14,838 nucleotides of DNA, from positions 1-14,838 of the forward strand of contig CAADSV010000063.1 of NCBI GenBank assembly GCA_900751665.1, given 5' to 3'. Position numbers and translations under genes: made by a program. Shown here in pieces: positions 13,776-14,838 of this stretch. The notes under the pieces were generated by a model. It searched no databases. It worked only from the letters and a program-made list of their open reading frames with translations, and was not told where the DNA came from. The stretch comes from an uncultured Collinsella sp. (GTDB lineage Bacteria > Actinomycetota > Coriobacteriia > Coriobacteriales > Coriobacteriaceae). Position 1 is the first letter of the stretch, and each line of letters opens with the position of its first letter.

Positions 13776-14838
13776 TGATGCCTCCTTTCTGCGCGAGCAG
13801 GCGTTGAACGGTCTCTAGTATACGCTCCGAGCAGGCATCCCAGGAGACGCCTGAGGTGTCGAAGCACGGCGCAGGCGCGTCAAGTGCATCCTGGATGGCT
13901 TGGGCGAGGTCGCGTTCGAAGCGCGGAAGGTCGCGGCTGTCCGGCGTATCGACATCGACCATGGTGGGCGGGATAACCCACGCGACGGGTGCCCCAGGCA
14001 AGGCCGCCTCCATCCAAGGGCGCACGCCGGGAAGCTCGGTCATGACAACCTTGCAGCCGCAGGCGAGGGCCTCGATCGTGACGAGTGGAAGGCCCTCGAA
14101 AAACGAGGGCAGCACAAAGACCTCGCTCGTACGATACGTGCGGACGAGTTCCTCGCCGTCCACCCGCCCCGCAATCGTCACGGGAACGGTCGACGCTGCG
14201 GCTGCAGACTCGATCTGCTGGAACTCATCGTCGTGCGCATGCCCGCCCACCAGCGTGAGGGAAAGATCCGGATGCGCCCCGCGGTCCACCAGGCCCAGGG
14301 CCTCAAGGAGGCTGGACACGCCCTTCTTGAGGCAGACCTTGCCCACAAAGACCAGACTGTCGACGCGGCGCGGAACAGCGGCGTCGGGGCAGAACATGTG
14401 ATGGTCGTAGCCTGTGCCCACCACGCGCACGCGTGCCGGGTCGACCCCATAGGTCTCCACAATCTGCTGGGCCTGCTCCGCATGGAGCGAGAAGACGGCA
14501 TCGAGCCCGCGCACAGCCGCAAGGACGCGTTCGCGCTCAAGGCCGTGCGAGCGCATCTGGCGGATATCGGTCGAATGGCAGACGGCGCACACGGGGCGGT
14601 CGCGCACAAGCTCGCGCGCGAGGGCGCACACCAGATAGAGATGGTGGCAGAGCAGCACGTCGGGCTCAAACTCGGCCACTTCACGCTCGATCGAGCGGCA
14701 AAACGCGTCCTCGAATGCCGAGGCCATCTGAGGCGTGAGATCGCGGTAGCGGGTAGACGGATAAGGCATGACATCGGACATGCCGCAGATATGAAAGGGC
14801 AGCTCAGGGGTGTCGAAGTCAACGGTATAGACGGGTAC
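13768..14838 (-). CDS. Glycosyltransferase family 4-like (GT-B fold), partial, overlapping selD
   Basis: A retaining, nucleotide-sugar-dependent glycosyltransferase by its motifs. The frame is open to the right edge, so 356 residues are seen and the N-terminus is missing; an ATG at 14779-14781 is internal because family-like sequence (FDTPELPFHICGMSDVMPYP) precedes it. Visible features are the interdomain GTGYDHHMFCP, the start of the C-terminal domain LVFVGKVCLKKGVSSLLEAL, and the donor-site EX7E motif in FFEGLPLVTIEALACGC. Its stop codon lies inside the first codons of selD, an 8-base overlap, so the two are translationally coupled. The acceptor is unknown. Because it is tied to selD, a selenium-linked sugar product is possible (SenB of selenoneine synthesis is a glycosyltransferase-like selenosugar synthase), but an ordinary glycan enzyme is equally compatible with the sequence. 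Confidence 0.85.
   Translation of the reverse strand, partial: VPVYTVDFDTPELPFHICGMSDVMPYPSTRYRDLTPQMASAFEDAFCRSIEREVAEFEPDVLLCHHLYLVCALARELVRDRPVCAVCHSTDIRQMRSHGLERERVLAAVRGLDAVFSLHAEQAQQIVETYGVDPARVRVVGTGYDHHMFCPDAAVPRRVDSLVFVGKVCLKKGVSSLLEALGLVDRGAHPDLSLTLVGGHAHDDEFQQIESAAAASTVPVTIAGRVDGEELVRTYRTSEVFVLPSFFEGLPLVTIEALACGCKVVMTELPGVRPWMEAALPGAPVAWVIPPTMVDVDTPDSRDLPRFERDLAQAIQDALDAPAPCFDTSGVSWDACSERILETVQRLLAQKGGING

Overview
The window reads as a piece of the chromosome of a strictly anaerobic, GC-rich bacterium (roughly 60% GC by eye). Encoded selenocysteine, a formate hydrogenlyase locus of the Hyf type, a YedF/DUF3343 selenium cluster and the general style of the proteins suggest a coriobacterium such as Collinsella. 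That assignment is inference; no rRNA or other phylogenetic marker is present.

Left block (1-6264, all minus strand, read right to left): hydN - fdhF - intercistronic hairpin - hyfA - hyfB - hyfC (cut by the left edge). This is the formate-oxidising and membrane-arm part of a formate hydrogenlyase: FdhF takes electrons from formate, HydN and HyfA (four-cluster ferredoxin-like proteins) carry them, and HyfB and HyfC are the membrane subunits. The hydrogenase subunits would lie beyond base 1. fdhF is interrupted only by an in-frame UGA at 5252-5254, which is selenocysteine at residue 140 followed by a recognisable SECIS hairpin.

Middle block (6265-8882): an AT-rich intergenic region with two palindromes and a foldable leader upstream of hydN. 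It is followed on the plus strand by a RelB/DinJ-like antitoxin with a PIN-domain partner, and then by a lone protein with an AbiEi-like N-terminus and a PD-(D/E)XK-like C-terminus. Two copies of one long perfect hairpin repeat (23- and 27-bp arms) lie just after the PIN gene and just after the lone gene. This part looks accessory.

Right block (8914-14838, all minus strand): a tRNA-Pro(UGG)/tRNA-Gly(UCC) pair with its own promoter and terminator, a BrnQ-type branched-chain amino acid transporter, and then a selenium operon. The operon reads glycosyltransferase (cut by the right edge) - selD - yedF - DUF3343 - cysteine desulfurase-like, closed by a strong terminator. SelD is itself a selenoprotein, with an in-frame UGA at residue 17.

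The two large blocks are linked by function: the right block makes and delivers activated selenium (selenophosphate), and the left block spends it on formate dehydrogenase H. The most unusual point is the glycosyltransferase whose stop overlaps the selD start, which raises the possibility of a selenosugar-type product.
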